Positions 1 through 13,117 are shown, counted from the first letter of the stretch. The stretch: 64,000 nucleotides of DNA from Melieria omissa (GCA_963971225.1 OZ020268.1:14361032-14425031); one strand, 5' to 3'. Numbers and translations: made by a program. The notes: generated by a model from the sequence alone, not told the origin.

Positions 1-1821
1 ATCAAATGAAATGAAAATTTGAAATGACCACAGAAAATCCTTTTGTTGTGCCAACAACCACCATGCCAACTAATACGAGCGTTAAAGTGGTATTTGTATG
101 ACACACACACACACACACGCATTCAAACATACAAACAGTTATACCATATAACTATGCAGCGGCCATATACAAACAACAAAAGGCAAAAGGCATCGAGTGC
201 CTGCCAGTTCGCTGGGACTTGGCTCTATTTGATGGCGGCCATCTTTGCGTAAGATATGTATGGTTGCACATGTGGTCGCTGTCCCTGTTGCAGAGTGTGT
301 TCTATGTCAGCTTTAATCCGCTCCGAAACATGTTTTGTACTTCAATTTGTTGTCGTAGTCAGGGATTTTCGTTTCCTTTTTTGTTTTTTTTGGTATGTTA
401 ATTAGGATTTTATGTATGGTGTCTCTGCCACGCCTACTATTCTTGGCAAAAAATAACTTTGAAGTAGACAATGAGAGGCTATAAAAACTGTTGCATATGT
501 GAAGAATGGCAGCAACAGCAGCAGGCAATAAAATGTTAATGAGGGCGTATGAGTGACATGAATTATTAACATCGACTAGAAACGGCAACGCGTGGCCACT
601 TGTGCATCCAAACGAGATACTAAGAATCGACGCTTCCAAGCGAAAGAATCCAGCACTTTGTTTTACTATAAAATTTAAGCGAAACGACAAGTTGCCTATT
701 AATTTGATCTAATGTAAGAAAAATGCAAAATGAAATCATTTAAACGAAATGCGGCATGGAATTGTATGAAATTGTTATCAAAAGCCAAATAAGTTTGTTA
801 TAGTAGCAGTTCAGTAAAATGCTGATAGCTTTAATTTTATTGTAACGCATATAAACGTCAGATCATGTCATTCGTACGGCAACTACAGAGGCAAAGCACA
901 TGTCATGAAGTTTACTTTTCTGCAGCTTGCAACAGTGTGAGTGTGTCTTTGTTGGCAGGAACCCACAAGTACAGTCTGTGCTACCAACACACTACTATTG
1001 CTTTATAAATGTTTCTGCAAGTCGATTTCTGTGGCCAACATTAGCCAAATCAACTAAATTTAACTTTCAACTCAACTCAAACGCTCCTCAATGCCTAATC
1101 GTTTGGCGGTAATTAAAAATATGCGCAAATTTAAAAGCTGAAACAGTTTTTCCTTCGCCACATTTATGGCTTCAATGCTGCTTATTCAGTGCAGTAAGTG
1201 CTTAGCTACAGGGCTTCGTACCCCCAACTGTTCGGCGCTCCACTCGGTGGGGGTAAATTGTGGCGCACCCAAGAGTGTCAAGTGCTTTGCTTTATTTGAT
1301 TGCTAGTGTGGACGTCGCAGTGCAACTGTGTGTCAATTTTCTCTCAATTGCACCGCAAATTCTGCACTTAACACAGTGAGGCTTCAATGATTTCAACGAT
1401 TTCCTCTAAAGCGTTCACAGCAAAAAAAAAAATGTTAAAAATGAAAATAAAGTGAAAATAAAACAAAGTGAAAATAAAATAACATGAAAATAAAATAAAG
1501 TGAAAATAAAATGTGCAGTGAGCAGTGCAAGTTATAGGAAATTGCAATATAATCGAAGCAGGCCGTTTCGTTGTGCATTGCTGCAAGCATCTGTAGTGAT
1601 GTGGTTTTGTTTTGTTTTCCAAAGTGTGCTGTGGTTGGTACGGAGCAGGTGAGCCAAGCGTAAAGATTGTTGTGCACGTTTGAGACTATTTTTTATAAAA
1701 TTCGAAAGGATTGCATTGATTTGGGGAGCTGATAAATGAATCGAAAGTAAATTGAAATATATCTTTACGTGTCTAAAAATTGTATTCGTAGAGTAAAACA
1801 TAAACAAGACACCGAAGAACA
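1..1821. other. Non-coding spacer
   Basis: AT-rich sequence with a (CA)9 run at 101-118 and the A-rich tandem repeat at 1439-1514. Short ORFs on both strands overlap each other and repeats; none shows domain-like composition or splice-supported extension. Confidence 0.55.
1439..1514. repeat. A-rich tandem repeat
   Basis: About five copies of a 15-16-bp unit resembling GTGAAAATAAAATAAA. Short minus-strand ORFs across it are artefacts of the repeat. Confidence 0.75.
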
Positions 1822-1829
1822 ATTACTGG

Positions 1830-1986
1830 CAGGCGCGGATCCAGGAAAATATTTCGGGGGGGGTTTTAAAAAGTAACTCTTTAATATTTATAAAATGCCT
1901 TTTAATTTGTATGTTGTTTTATAGTCGATCCAGATATTTCGGGGGGGGGGGGGTTCAACCCCCAAACCACCCTGGATCCGCCACTG
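1830..1986. mobile_element. hAT-type MITE, copy 1 (157 bp) with 8-bp target duplication
   Basis: The termini CAGGCGCGGATCCAG and (complement of the right end) CAGTGGCGGATCCAG form an imperfect inverted repeat. The element is flanked by perfect ATTACTGG direct repeats at 1822-1829 and 1987-1994. An 8-bp duplication and a CAG-type terminus are hallmarks of hAT transposons. There is no ORF. Inside, GATCCAG..ATATTTCGGGG occurs twice in direct orientation, each followed by a long G run. It is related to the copy at 42206-42338. Confidence 0.85.
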
Positions 1987-2788
1987 ATTACTGGTCATCT
2001 TTTAACAAGTCACTGCATGAAAAATGAATGCCTCTTACTTAGTAACTTACTTCATTATTGAACTGGCCATAACAACCTATTACCAGGTTGCGGTCTGCTG
2101 AAAATTTTTCCCCATGTGCCTTTGCTTTGTTGGCGCTTTTTCCTGTTGGTCACATCTAGAGATGATGGGGTGATCTCAACAGGATTTCCAACTACCCCGT
2201 CGAATACCTTTTTCGTCGCACTTTGCTGCAATGTGAAACTATTTTTGTCGATCTTGCTAGAAGAGGAAACGCCTTCTGGGTGCCTACTGTCCTATAAGAG
2301 GAAAAAAAATGTCATTGAGACCATAAAGTGTTGTGTACATACTAAAGAGCTGCACAAAAGGTTCTATTGGGCACACTTCACTACTATACAGTGCTGTCAA
2401 GTACTGTACTTCATTGTCACGTTGACAACAGATTCAAATGCTCAATAGTTCTATTCTGCAACAAAGCAAGCACTGCATCATTCGAAAACCTTTTCGCTAC
2501 AGCAGCGATAGTGCTTGTGTTCTGTTGTGAAGCAAAACATCAAAGCAGAAAGCTATAGATTAAGTAACAGTAAATCACAGCAAGCACACCGAGTGAAGTA
2601 GAACTTTTACTTCACACCGAGTGAAACAGACTTAAATAAATATCGAAAAAAACATGTTTTAAACCTGCGTTTCTTTTACAATAATGTTGTTATAATGCTT
2701 GAAATGCAGCCCAGATTTCATACAAAATACCAAAAACAAACATTAGCTACTCCGATCGTGCAAAACAAAACCCCGTATGCTTGAAAAT

Positions 2789-2896
2789 GTTCTACTTCAG
2801 TGCTTCACTTCAGTCTTGTTCTACTTCAGTGCTGTTCTAATTCAGTGTTGTTCCACTGTAGTATTGTTCTACTTCAGTGTTGTTCTATACTTCAAG
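2789..2896. repeat. 16-bp minisatellite
   Basis: About six degenerate copies of TGTTCTACTTCAGTGT in tandem. Neighbouring sequence at 2586-2625 has two copies of CACACCGAGTGAA and further ACTTCA motifs, so the local family is broader. No coding potential. Confidence 0.8.
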
Positions 2897-3011
2897 GTGT
2901 TTGAAGTTCTATTGTCGTTTCGTGCAGTACTCGTATGAAAATCAAAAGCCTGCGTCACTGCGTGCTTGTTTTGTAGTGAAAGTGAAGAAGAGCGACAATA
3001 TTTAAAAGACA

Positions 3012-3290
3012 ATTTATTTTATTTTATTTTATTTTTTTATTTAATTTAATTTTATTTTATTTTATTTTATTTTATTTTATTTTTTTTATTTTATTTTATT
3101 TTATTTTATTTTATTTTATTTTATTTTATTTTATTTTATTTTATTTTATTTTATTTTATTTTATTTTATTTTATTTTATTTTATTTTATTTTATTTTATT
3201 TTATTTTATTTTATTTTATTTTATTTTATTTAATTTTATTTTATTTTATTTTATTTTATTTTATTTTATTTTATTTTATTTTATTTTATT
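3012..3290. repeat. (ATTTT)n pentanucleotide array 1
   Basis: About 280 bp of nearly pure TTTTA repeats, with a few length variants (TTTTTTTATT, TTAATTTAAT) at the left and one near 3230. No gene content. Confidence 0.95.
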
Positions 3291-6289
3291 TCAGTTGTAG
3301 TTGCTAAAAAATATTTATAAAATTATACTTGAAAACTAGTCTTTTCTGCAGCCAAAATAAGTTAACATCTCCCATACAATTGCAGTATACTTTTAGGCAC
3401 TTCACACTGTCTATTTACTTTCTAAAACAACTTTTGTTTAATTACCGTCTCAAAAATGTTCGCATTAATGTCTTCGTAAAAGTTTCGTCAATTTCCATTG
3501 CATTAGCTAATTGATTGTGCAATATTTCAAAGAAAATTCAAATAATTCCAACATTTGTTAGCGATTGTGATTTAATTTATTGCAAATTGTTTCTGTGCAC
3601 CACTCAAAGTCGGTTAACCGCAACACTTCCACTTGGAATCGTGGTGTGAAAAATTTGCCTTCAAATACTAATTCAATGCAAATAAATGTAAATAATTGTG
3701 GACAAATTCAATGCGAAATGCCGAGGCAGGGCTGCATGTGCTGGCGTGAAGTGATTTGATGTTGAAATTAAATTTCATTGAAATGCGCAAAATAATTACA
3801 TTGAAATATTTACAATTATTGATGGCTGCGTTGGCGGTCGAACAAATGAGAAGGAGTTGAAGGAGCTGAATGGTTGGCATTGTTTGTGTTTGCAATTATT
3901 TTCTAATTACATGCACCTGACCGGCGTGCTGAGTGAGCATTAATGGATTCGACGCGCTGGATTGCTGGAGCCAGTGTGGCGTTGTGACTGTGTCTGTGTA
4001 TTTGTGTTTGTGTGTTTTTATGGTCAGCAGTGGTTTTGAGTGCTGTTCGAATGGCATTTTAATGAATACTTTAGTATTATTGCATTGTAAATGAATTCCC
4101 TACTTACAGAGAATGTATTTGGTGTGACGCGAGATGAATACTAAAGAACACAAGGAAAGCAGATATGCGCGAAAGAGCTGCTTGGAGAAGTAAACGATAT
4201 CATTAAGAGCTGTTTTTTTTTTATTATTTGAATATCCTTTAATCTGGTTACGGCCTGGAATAGAGGGGAGATAGTGACAAACGCTGTGCAAAAAGGTCTG
4301 AGACACGAAACTTAAAAATAATTTAATATGTCCTTCATCGAAATTTTGAACTATTCGAGCAAAGTTTTTTATATTAGAGTTTATACAAATATACTAAAAT
4401 TTTATATTGTTTAATACAACATAAGTCAAAATTGAAATTTTGTGTGGAAAATAATTATTTTAAAATTAGTGTTTAAAATACAAATTAATAATTAAATCAC
4501 TCCCTTCTTTTATGAATGGTTTGGCGAGTTTATTTAGTGATTTTGATTTGCATTTTCTCAGCAAAATATCGATAAATATTTCATTTAGTTACTTAATAAT
4601 TTTATTATTACCAAAGTTTGCGCATAAAACTTGACCGAAAACACTTGATTGCATTGCAAAAAAAAAATGACGCCGGGGTGCTGATCTGACTCGCTGCTTT
4701 GCGAAACATGAGTCACGGCCATGCGTGTCGAGATTAAATAATTCAAATTTCATCGAACAGTACATAACGCAATGCTGCATGAACAACAATAACAACTACA
4801 ACCACAACAATAGCTACAAGCCTCGTCTAACCTATACAAATCTTAGCTAAAATAAATTTAACAAACACAAAAAATATTAAAACAACAACAAATACAGTAA
4901 AAATCACTTGGGGGCTGACATATGGCGCGGCGGCGAGCTACGAGCGGTCGGCACATGTTGCCAACAAGTTCAACTTCGTTAGCACGAATGTCGAATATCT
5001 GTGCGACTAGGCGCGCGTGTGTGTGTTTTTGTGCTGATGTGGCTGTGTGTCGACTTTGTAGCTGTGTCTTGCGCAAAGTTTGCAATCATTTATCATTGGA
5101 AAAACACATTCCGCACGACGCGCACTGCACGCATAGCCGGAAGCCAGCGATTCGACATTGAAAAAGGTTATGTTGCGTCGCTGCCGCGCTTGCGATTCCT
5201 TTGTGTTGTTGCTGCCTTTTGTATGGCGTATGCTGTCTCGCGTTGTTGTGCGTGCGTGCCTAGCGAGTAGTTGGCGCGGCGGCAGTTGCGTTCGTTTGGC
5301 ATTCGCCAATGCCGTGTTGCCAATAATGCCGCATGATAAATTATGCATATCAGTGAATTATGCTACACACACACACACACGCACACAGCAAGCAAACACT
5401 CAGACATTTGTTGGCGCCCACACCCGCGAAGACGCACCGAAACCCTCTCATATCTAGCGGGAAGTTTGACGCCGCCGCATTTCTGGCGGGTTGAATTTTC
5501 CACATGTGCGGCGTCAGTTATCAGAAAGCGAGTCAAAGCGCCGCTAATTGATGTAAGGCGCCTTGTGTCTTGTGTGGATCTGCATGTCAGTTGGCGCAGT
5601 GGAATTAAAAAAAAAGAATTTTACCAACTGTTCTAATCAAGTTTTAGAACTTGAAGACTTGGTCTCAGTTGAAACGAAGTCCTATGAAATGTCATAAGAA
5701 ATTCAAGTCACACGTCATGATACCATCTGGTAATTCTAGTTGCGTACGGAAAATTTGATCCTTGATTATCTGAAAATTTATTTAAATTTTTTTAATATAG
5801 TTCTTATCATTAAATTTTGATTATTGAGCCTCAAATTTAAATGACATGACACATGAAACCGCCACTGACTCGCATCCTTCAAAGAGGAAATGTGGAAATC
5901 GAATTGCACTCGTTTTTTTTCTCATTTCGCTGCCATGGTGCTTCTGAGAAATAATTTACATCAACCTGGCCCTCCCATTTCGCTGTGCAACGTGCAACCA
6001 TAGCACAAGCAATGTTGCTCTATGTTGCACACAGCGAAACTCGAAATAGAAAATTAAAACAATTAGCCGGACGCGCTTTGTGTCGCCGCTTTTCCCCATC
6101 AGTATCGAGCAACAGATTTCGATCAGTTGCAATTGCAAAAACCAATTAAGCGCGACCAGCGAGCGCCAGGTGTTTTGTTTGAGTAGCTCGACAGACGCTC
6201 AGCTGAAAAACGAATGCAAGCAACAAAGCAGATCAAAGCAAAAGTCGTGTGTCTTTTAACTTGCAAATCTTTCCTTATTCCCTTTGCAT
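3291..6289. other. Non-coding spacer downstream of gene 1
   Basis: AT-rich to about 4900, then a mixed stretch (4920-5640) with GC-richer text and a (CA)8 at 5365. No ORF with credible protein features. The CA-rich ORFs here encode runs such as THTHTH. Confidence 0.5.
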
Positions 6290-6295
6290 TTATTA
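6290..6295 (-). terminator. Candidate poly(A) signal of gene 1
   Basis: AATAAA reads on the minus strand about 325 nt past the gene 1 stop. The intervening 6296-6621 would be the 3' UTR; its part next to the stop (about 6475-6621) is C-rich on the mRNA strand. In AT-rich DNA this hexamer is common, so the call rests mainly on position. Confidence 0.3.
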
Positions 6296-6621
6296 CATAA
6301 AAACAATTCAATTTTTTCTTTTCTCGAAATTTAAAAAAGTCCGCTATGCCGAGCGGAAGAAGTTACACATCGCCAACAGTTGCCGAAACTCAAACGTTCA
6401 ATTTTATGGGTTAGCTTCGAAACGAATCAAAAATTATGCACCAAGCGCCGAGACATCAATCGAGGGCAGGAAGTGCGCTAGCGAGCGGTCGTAGTAGGGG
6501 TCGGAACGCCCCCTCCCCGTTGGAATGGTTGCGGCGGGAGTGGGGAAGTTTTGGGGCGGGGAGTATTCCGTCCACCGGTTGTACTGCCTCCGTCGCCGTC
6601 GTCCTGCCACTTCGCTCGTAC

Positions 6622-8276
6622 TTAGAATTTTCGAATGGAGTAGGAGCTGCGGTTGAAACGGCCAGTGTTGTAGGCGGTGGTTCGGGTGGTGGTGCCCGCT
6701 ATCATGGACGTAGCTGTGGGCATGGGCGCCGATGGCCCCCTTGCGGACGCTGCTACCATGGATGGGGCGGGCAGAGCTGGCACCAAGCTGCTGCCGGCCA
6801 CTACTGTTGAGCCCACTGCGCTCGCGGCGGGTTCTGTTGATGCCACTGCGGCGGCAACGGCGGCGTTGGGGGTGGAGCTGGTGGCGTTGGCGAGACCGTG
6901 GCTGGAGGCGCTGGGCGCCTCAGCCGAGGAGAGGATTGTGTGCGTGACTGGCGTGGCGGGCGCCGCCAACCTGATCGGCGAGTTCTCGGCCTCGGCCGCC
7001 TGCCCCTGCTTGCGCATCGATAAGCGGCGTGCGCGGTCCAGCACCGATAGTCGCGCGGACAGGTGAGGCGTGGCGCGCGGGCTCTCCTCATAGACCGTGC
7101 CGAACGCGTCCAACGTCCGGCTGCGTCCTCCTGGCTTCCGGCCCACGTTGCCCATGATGGTGTTGCGTTTCTCCATCTGCTGCAGCTGCTCGAACTGGCG
7201 CATGCGGTTGACGATCTTCAGACGCTGGTACTGCTGCTCCAGCTCCACGTTGGTGCCGTTGTCCTTGAAGCGCGGCATAAAGAGCTCGGGCGGCGGCGGG
7301 TGGTTCCAGCCATTCAGCGGATCGATGTCCTTGTTGCGGCGGTGGGCCAGCTTCAGGCCCCTGCGACCCAGGGCAATGCGCTCCTTGATCGTGTGATCGA
7401 TTGCCATCAGGTCGCGCTGCAGCGACGTGTTCATCGGAGCGACAGGCAGCACGACGGCGGCTTTGCTCTGCATGTGCTGGTTGCGTGCCTGGAGCGCGTA
7501 ACGCGCCACGCCCACATTGACGCCGTAGTTCGGGGTGGTGGGCGCCTTGTGGGTGGTGGCGAACGAGCGCAGCAGGTAGTTGAGCTGCGACGTCTGGCTC
7601 AATCGACGTCGGTCCTCGGAGCGCCGAAAGATGCTCGCATTGGAGCTGCTGGCGCTCGAGCCGAATCGGCGCGAGCTGTAGATTTTGTAGTTGGGCGACG
7701 ACCGGAGCAGCCGCTTATTGGCAGCGAGATTGGCGACAGCGCTCTTCTTGCCCTGCATGGCGGCGCTGGCGAAACGCGTACCGCCGCCAGCAACAACGGC
7801 GCCTCCGCCACCCGTGTGAGCGCCGGCCCGGAAATCCCGCTTAGGCCGCGAGATGAAGCTGATGGGCGGTCGGATGCGCTCCTGAGACTTCAGCGAGCGT
7901 ATGGGGCCCTTGTTCTCAGCTCGCGGCGTCACCGGCTTCGGCTGCATTATGTCTGCTGGCAATGCGAGAAAAAACTCTCAGTGCATGCGTGCGTTCGTGC
8001 TTGTGTGTGTGTGTGTGTCGGCCGCGACCGCGACTGCATACTTACCATTTTTGAAATTCGTTTGTGACTGTTTGTAAATTTTCTGAATACATGTATTCAC
8101 AATTTCGGAAGTATTCTTCGAAAGTATCCACGGCTGCGGCCGGACGACATGGAATGGCGAAGCAAGAAATCCCACATATTGTGTGCATTATTTGTAAAAT
8201 AATTTCCGCTAATCGCAAAACTCACCTTTAGATTAATATTGCTGCGCACAATTTTGTTGATGTTACTGCTGGTCAT
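6622..8276 (-). CDS. Gene 1: unidentified basic, low-complexity-tailed protein; three exons, about 490 aa
   Basis: Model: exon 1 8276-8226, exon 2 8133-8046, exon 3 7955-6622. Exon 1 opens with ATG after AAAA and encodes MTSSNINKIVRSNINLK (17 codons, phase 0), followed by donor GTGAGT. Exon 2 starts after a CAG acceptor at 8134, encodes PWILSKNTSEIVNTCIQ and onward (29 codons plus one base) and ends at donor GTAAGT. Exon 3 starts after a pyrimidine-rich stretch ending CCAG; one carried base restores GCA GAC ATA ATG. The introns are 92 and 90 nt, and all phases close to 1473 coding bases. Visible in the protein: basic Arg/Lys-rich N half, Gly run near 95-105, a likely helix rich in Gln, Leu and Arg around 282-310, a PPPP stretch near 266, an Ala/Ser/Thr-rich tail at 365-470, and the C-terminus SSYSIRKF. 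No catalytic motif, signal peptide or membrane segment is seen. I do not recognise the family. An alternative acceptor 3 nt downstream would drop one Ala. If unspliced, ATG 7947 would give 441 aa. The CDS is much more GC-rich than its flanks, as expected of a real exon. Confidence 0.8.
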
Positions 8277-11200
8277 TTTTAATTTGATGTGTTAAGTGTT
8301 TTTATTAAAAATTAAAAAATTCACGAAAAGAATACAAAATTTTCATATATCCAATTTTTTTATACGATAATTTGAAAATTTTCTGATTCAGATTTCGAGG
8401 CACGCACGAGGCTATGCGACCAGACAATCGTAAAGTAGAAGGCAGCACAGTTGTAATACAAGTAATGGCTGCATTCAAGTTCGACTGACGAGACAACAGG
8501 GCGAATGTTGAAAAAGTTCAATTGGAAACTGTGACAAGTAGTTACATTTCTAGGTAAAAGCATGCAAATTGAGGAACCGTAGTGTGTTGCTTTGGGCTGA
8601 GTTGGTCTGAGTTGGCTCGGCAACAGTTTGACTGGCTCGAATGAATGGTTCGTTGCCATAACACAGCCTGTCATTAGATTCAGAGAAGAAAGTCTAAGGA
8701 TGTCACAATGCACGAAGTTGGCGCCAAATTCATATCACATCTTTTTGAAATTACACGTTCTAGAATGAATTTGGGCGCCGAGACACATGTGGCCGTTGAA
8801 AAATCATTCAATTGCATATGTTTGAGTAAAGTTGCAGCAGCGTTTGCCGGACTATGATAAATTGCGCTCGACACAATATTCAAGCGGGAACTGCGTGGCT
8901 GCGGTTAGTACGCAGCCAGATGGATTTTTAATGCAGAGATGGCAGCCGGTGCTCTATGCGGCCTCGACGAGCAAGAAATACGAAGCGCGAACGAATGAGT
9001 GGCAGCACGACGACAACAAACCGCAACATTAACTACAACAAACAAAGTAGTAAAAACAGCGACAGCAACAGCAACAAAGAAGCATAAAACGCCGCGAACA
9101 ACATCGCTGACAAAAAAATTGGTTAGAGCAAGAAGCAGTGGCGGCAAAAGAAACGCTCTGAAAAAATGCACCAAACCATATGGCGAACTGTAAGTTGACA
9201 GCGAGCAGTAGGCGACAGCGACAGCGGCGACGGCAGGCGATGAAGTGCTGCTTAAGAAGAATGTGGCGTCAGCAGTTGAGTGCAGCGATCGTAAGGCAAA
9301 ACGCTAAATAAAAGTAGGTGCAGCAAGCGAGCAGACAGCGTTGTTGCGCCGGAGTAATCAGACATTTCACTCAGGGTTGATGGTGCGATAAGCACAAACG
9401 CAGTCAAGAGCGGCCACGCAAACGGAAACACTCGCCATGAGTTAACGAGCCGGATGCGCAGATCTACGCAGCGACTACGTAAAAGTATGTTTTTATGTGT
9501 GTTTGCGTGTTTGTATAGAACGAAGGATACGGCAACGCTTAAGCCAACAAAAGTGATGTGAAATTTGAACGCGAATTAAAACCATTTTTCAAAATTGCAA
9601 GAAAAACATAAAACAACTCAAACATGCGCCCGAACACTTCTTTAACTTTTCCACAGACACAGACAAACAAACCATGTAAATAAATGTGCGCGGCGCCAGG
9701 CGCTGCCACCCGCAGGAACATGTGAACACGCCAACATGTCTATAAACATATATATTTTTATGTGTAAGCCTGTATGTGCGCCTGAGTGCACGTAGGAGCG
9801 CGTAAATCATATTCGGGCACTGCTCATTCATCATTGACCATTCCCAGCGGCGTCGATCGAACGTTTATCTTCGAACAATTTCGAAGCACTGCTTACATGC
9901 GGCAGTGAATTTTGCTAGCTTGATGTGTGTTGTTGTTCGTTGTGAATGGGAGAGAGATGTGTGATGTAAGCGGTTGGAGCTAACTTGAGAAAATGTTGCT
10001 TAAACTTGTTTGAGGTTTGAATTACATTTTAGATCCTGTGTGACTTGGTCTATAAGGAAAAGTATATATGTTTGTAAACACGATCACTAGTAAAAAACAT
10101 GAATGCTCGTATTCCTGTTCATTTAGAAACAGCTAAAAAGGGAGTAAATAAGTCGACCTAGACCGGCTTAACTAAATAGTCTTATTTGTTTGGCTTTGGA
10201 ATTACATAAACTTATTTGTGAGTTTGAACTGAACGCCATAAAAAAGGCAAAAGCATTGCCACAAGGCCAAACGGCGCAGACAGCCATCGATCTTAGAGCC
10301 TCGGGGCAAACGTTTTCGCATATGTGCCACGCCTGCCTACAATCAGCACTTTGTAGCTTGTGGCTCGACAAAACGGTCGGTTGGCGGTTTGTTGTGATTT
10401 TATTTTTGGTCTGTTGGCGGTTTCGTGCATTGCCGCCATTTTGATATTTGACAAAAATTTCCCAGCAATTGCGTTGCCATTTTTGAAATTTATTGAAATA
10501 TTTTTACTTCCGCTTTCAATTAAACGCGTAACGCACTCATAAAACGCGGCATCTGCTGGTTTTTGCGATATCAATTGCTGCGTAAGAGATGGCAGTGCGA
10601 CGCATTAGCGGTGAGGTTTGATATGTATCCGTTGCGATATTTAATGCTGATTTCTAGCTTCCGTTTTCTACGAGTCTCTTCTCTCCCCTTTTCGCATACA
10701 CGACGAACATCTGCAGCGACATAAAAAGGGCGCGTCAAGTAACGCAATTTGTCGACTTGTTACTGTTGCTTGTGCCATAATTTATGCGTGTGTGTGTATT
10801 TGTGTGTGTGATGTAAATGTGTGCGTGCCTTAAGTGATTTTTAATGCTTTCGTGAGTGTACAATTTTATTGGAAACTGTTGAAAATGTCACTCGCTCACG
10901 ACTTGAGGGGTTTCATTAGGGTTTCGTGAGGAAAGGGGCGGGCAGTCGGAGGCGAATAGCCGGTTATGATGTGTTAATTAGCTGAAAATGTTTTACACAA
11001 AATGAAGCGTCAAGGCATTTGTGTAGGTTAGGTGGGTAGTGGCAGCCAAAGGAACTGTGTGTGGTTGAGGTTATGTACAACAAGGCGGAACTGAAGGAAA
11101 CACTGACGATGATAGAATGAACTTTCTGAGAGTTGGTTACACACACATACACACAAGTTTTGTTACAAATAAGTTTTGTTTCAGACTTTGAATTTGAATC

Positions 11201-12630
11201 GAATGTGTCTATAGAGAAATTGTAGTTCTTCAGAAGAAATGAGAGAATTTCGTGCTTCGATAAAAGTGATTAAATGATTTAAATGATGTGTTGGACAACA
11301 TGCTTTAGAAGAATAAAATAATAAATTGCAAGAAAATTTCCAAAAAAAACGATACCTGAATGCAAAGAATTATTTATAAACGTTAGTTTTTGTTTTTAAA
11401 TATTTCCAACATTGCATTCGATTCAACTTTAGTTACGTTCACCTTTGCTTAAAACACGAATTTACTAAATTTTTGAATAAAAATTCCTCGCATGTATCTC
11501 TGTCTAAATTGCGTTTATTTGGAGGTTATGAATATAAATTCCCCCACAAAGACCAGCATCCTTTTTCCACATTGCGTGCCATGTATATTTTCTTTATTAA
11601 AAATTACCTTCCTCTGCGTGCGGAAGCATTAAACATGCATTTCGCCCCTCGTTCGTGAATATTTTATTCATAAGCGAAGGTGACAAGGGAGTCGCCGCAG
11701 GTGCAAGAATAGTCAAATAATTTGCGCGAACCAAAACAAAAACCTGCAAGCGTGCAATTCCACACATTCTCACATACCACGTACACATACACACACAAAC
11801 ATACGCACGCCTGCGTGTGTGTGTGCTGGCAGTGGTCCCTGGCACGCGGCGCAAACTAGCAGAGGACATAATTCATTGCATTCATTTATGCATAATTGAA
11901 TTTATGCACAACAAAGACAACAACAACAAAACACCAACACTAACAGGTGAATGCAAAAGTCTTTTGCTGCAGCCTGCAACCTGCAGGCACCGGCACTGGC
12001 ACTCCAGCAGCAGTTTGCCTCTGATATGTATTTTGTGCCTGCTGGAGCACCGGGACGAGCTGACTGCGCGGCAGCTGGAGCAGGTGTGGAAGCGCGCGCG
12101 TTTTCAATGCGCCACTAATGAGCACAGAATGTGCGTCGCATTATTAGCGCCGACTAAATTACGCAAGTGACTTCATTACTTTTATTGAAATTTATATTGA
12201 TGCACGAGTCATGTTGTGCAGTGTGCGGAAGCGTCAGCTGTGTGCTTAATTATTTGCTTTCCGCTGCTTTTTTTGTTTTTGTAATGTGCAATACCAATTC
12301 AACAGTTGAATGTTTGTTAATATTTTGGGCAAATAAATAGTTGATTTTTTAAATAAATGAGTTTTAATGTTTGCCAAAAGTGTTTGCCAATCGTTTGACA
12401 CTCTGGACAACAACTAAGTGTTTACTACAAAAACAGAAAAATGCATTGTAAATTTCCTACAAAATCTTAAGATGTCACACTGTCTTTGAAACATATTTAT
12501 ATATCTTGATATATATATTGACTGAAGAAAGAATTCCTTCATAATTCTTGACTTTACAGTTTTTTGTATTTAAATATAATATTGAACGCGTTCAATGCGA
12601 TTATTGTTGAACATAGATGTTCGGTTTTGA
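8277..12630. other. Non-coding spacer upstream of gene 1
   Basis: The part nearest 8277 should hold gene 1's 5' UTR and promoter; no strong TATA or initiator is recognised. Further on are purine-rich CAA/GCA text (8990-9460) and GT runs (9490, 10790, 11810). No supported gene. Confidence 0.5.
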
Positions 12631-13113
12631 CCCTTTCGACCCCGAATTTTACCCTATGTCTCGATATTACTTTTTGGTATTTAAATAATGAAACATTTGC
12701 CTAGAAGTGTGCACACGACATTTGAAGTCGCCACGCCTCTTTGTTAGAGTTCTAGAGCTAGTTTGCTTTTGAACAAATTTAGGTTAAAACGGGTTAAATA
12801 AATTTTGTATCAATATTTTTTAATTACAGAAAAATTATTTGATATTTATGGAAAAATACAAAATTATCACTTTCTGGTTTTATTTATTTATTTTAGGAAA
12901 CAGGGTTTTGATCAAACGCGCCCAACTCATAGACTTCAATTAGAACGCAAACTTTCCCGGATATCGCTGCAAATTATTGGAAATTATTTTGAGGTTAACA
13001 TTGCAGTTAAATTTTTGTTATTTGCTTTTGAAAACAATAATTTGTTGGTGCCTACCCATAAATCAATCGTAGCTTTGGCTATAAGATGACAAATAGGTGA
13101 AGTTGTTAATGGG
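12631..13113. mobile_element. TTAA-type MITE family A, copy 1 (about 483 bp)
   Basis: Starts CCCTTTCGACCCCGAATTTT after TTGA (a mutated TTAA) and ends GGG before TTAA (13114-13117). The body is clearly homologous to 32098-32617 and to 52854-53149, sharing for example AAACGCGCCCAA and TTTGTTGGTGCCTAC. The right terminus lacks about 20 bp that copy 2 has. A short ORF within it is not conserved between copies, so it is non-coding. Confidence 0.65.
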
Positions 13114-13117
13114 TTAA

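Noticed and set aside
3012..3290. Centromeric or telomeric satellite
   Set aside because: The (ATTTT)n array is short, isolated and flanked by unique sequence, so it is an ordinary microsatellite.
6677..7066. 129-aa plus-strand ORF
   Set aside because: Antisense shadow of the Ala/Ser-rich tail of gene 1.
7063..8067. 334-aa plus-strand ORF opposite gene 1
   Set aside because: It lies antisense to the GC-rich exon 3 of gene 1, continues through both introns, and becomes Cys/Val runs over the CA repeat. The spliced minus-strand gene explains the open frame.
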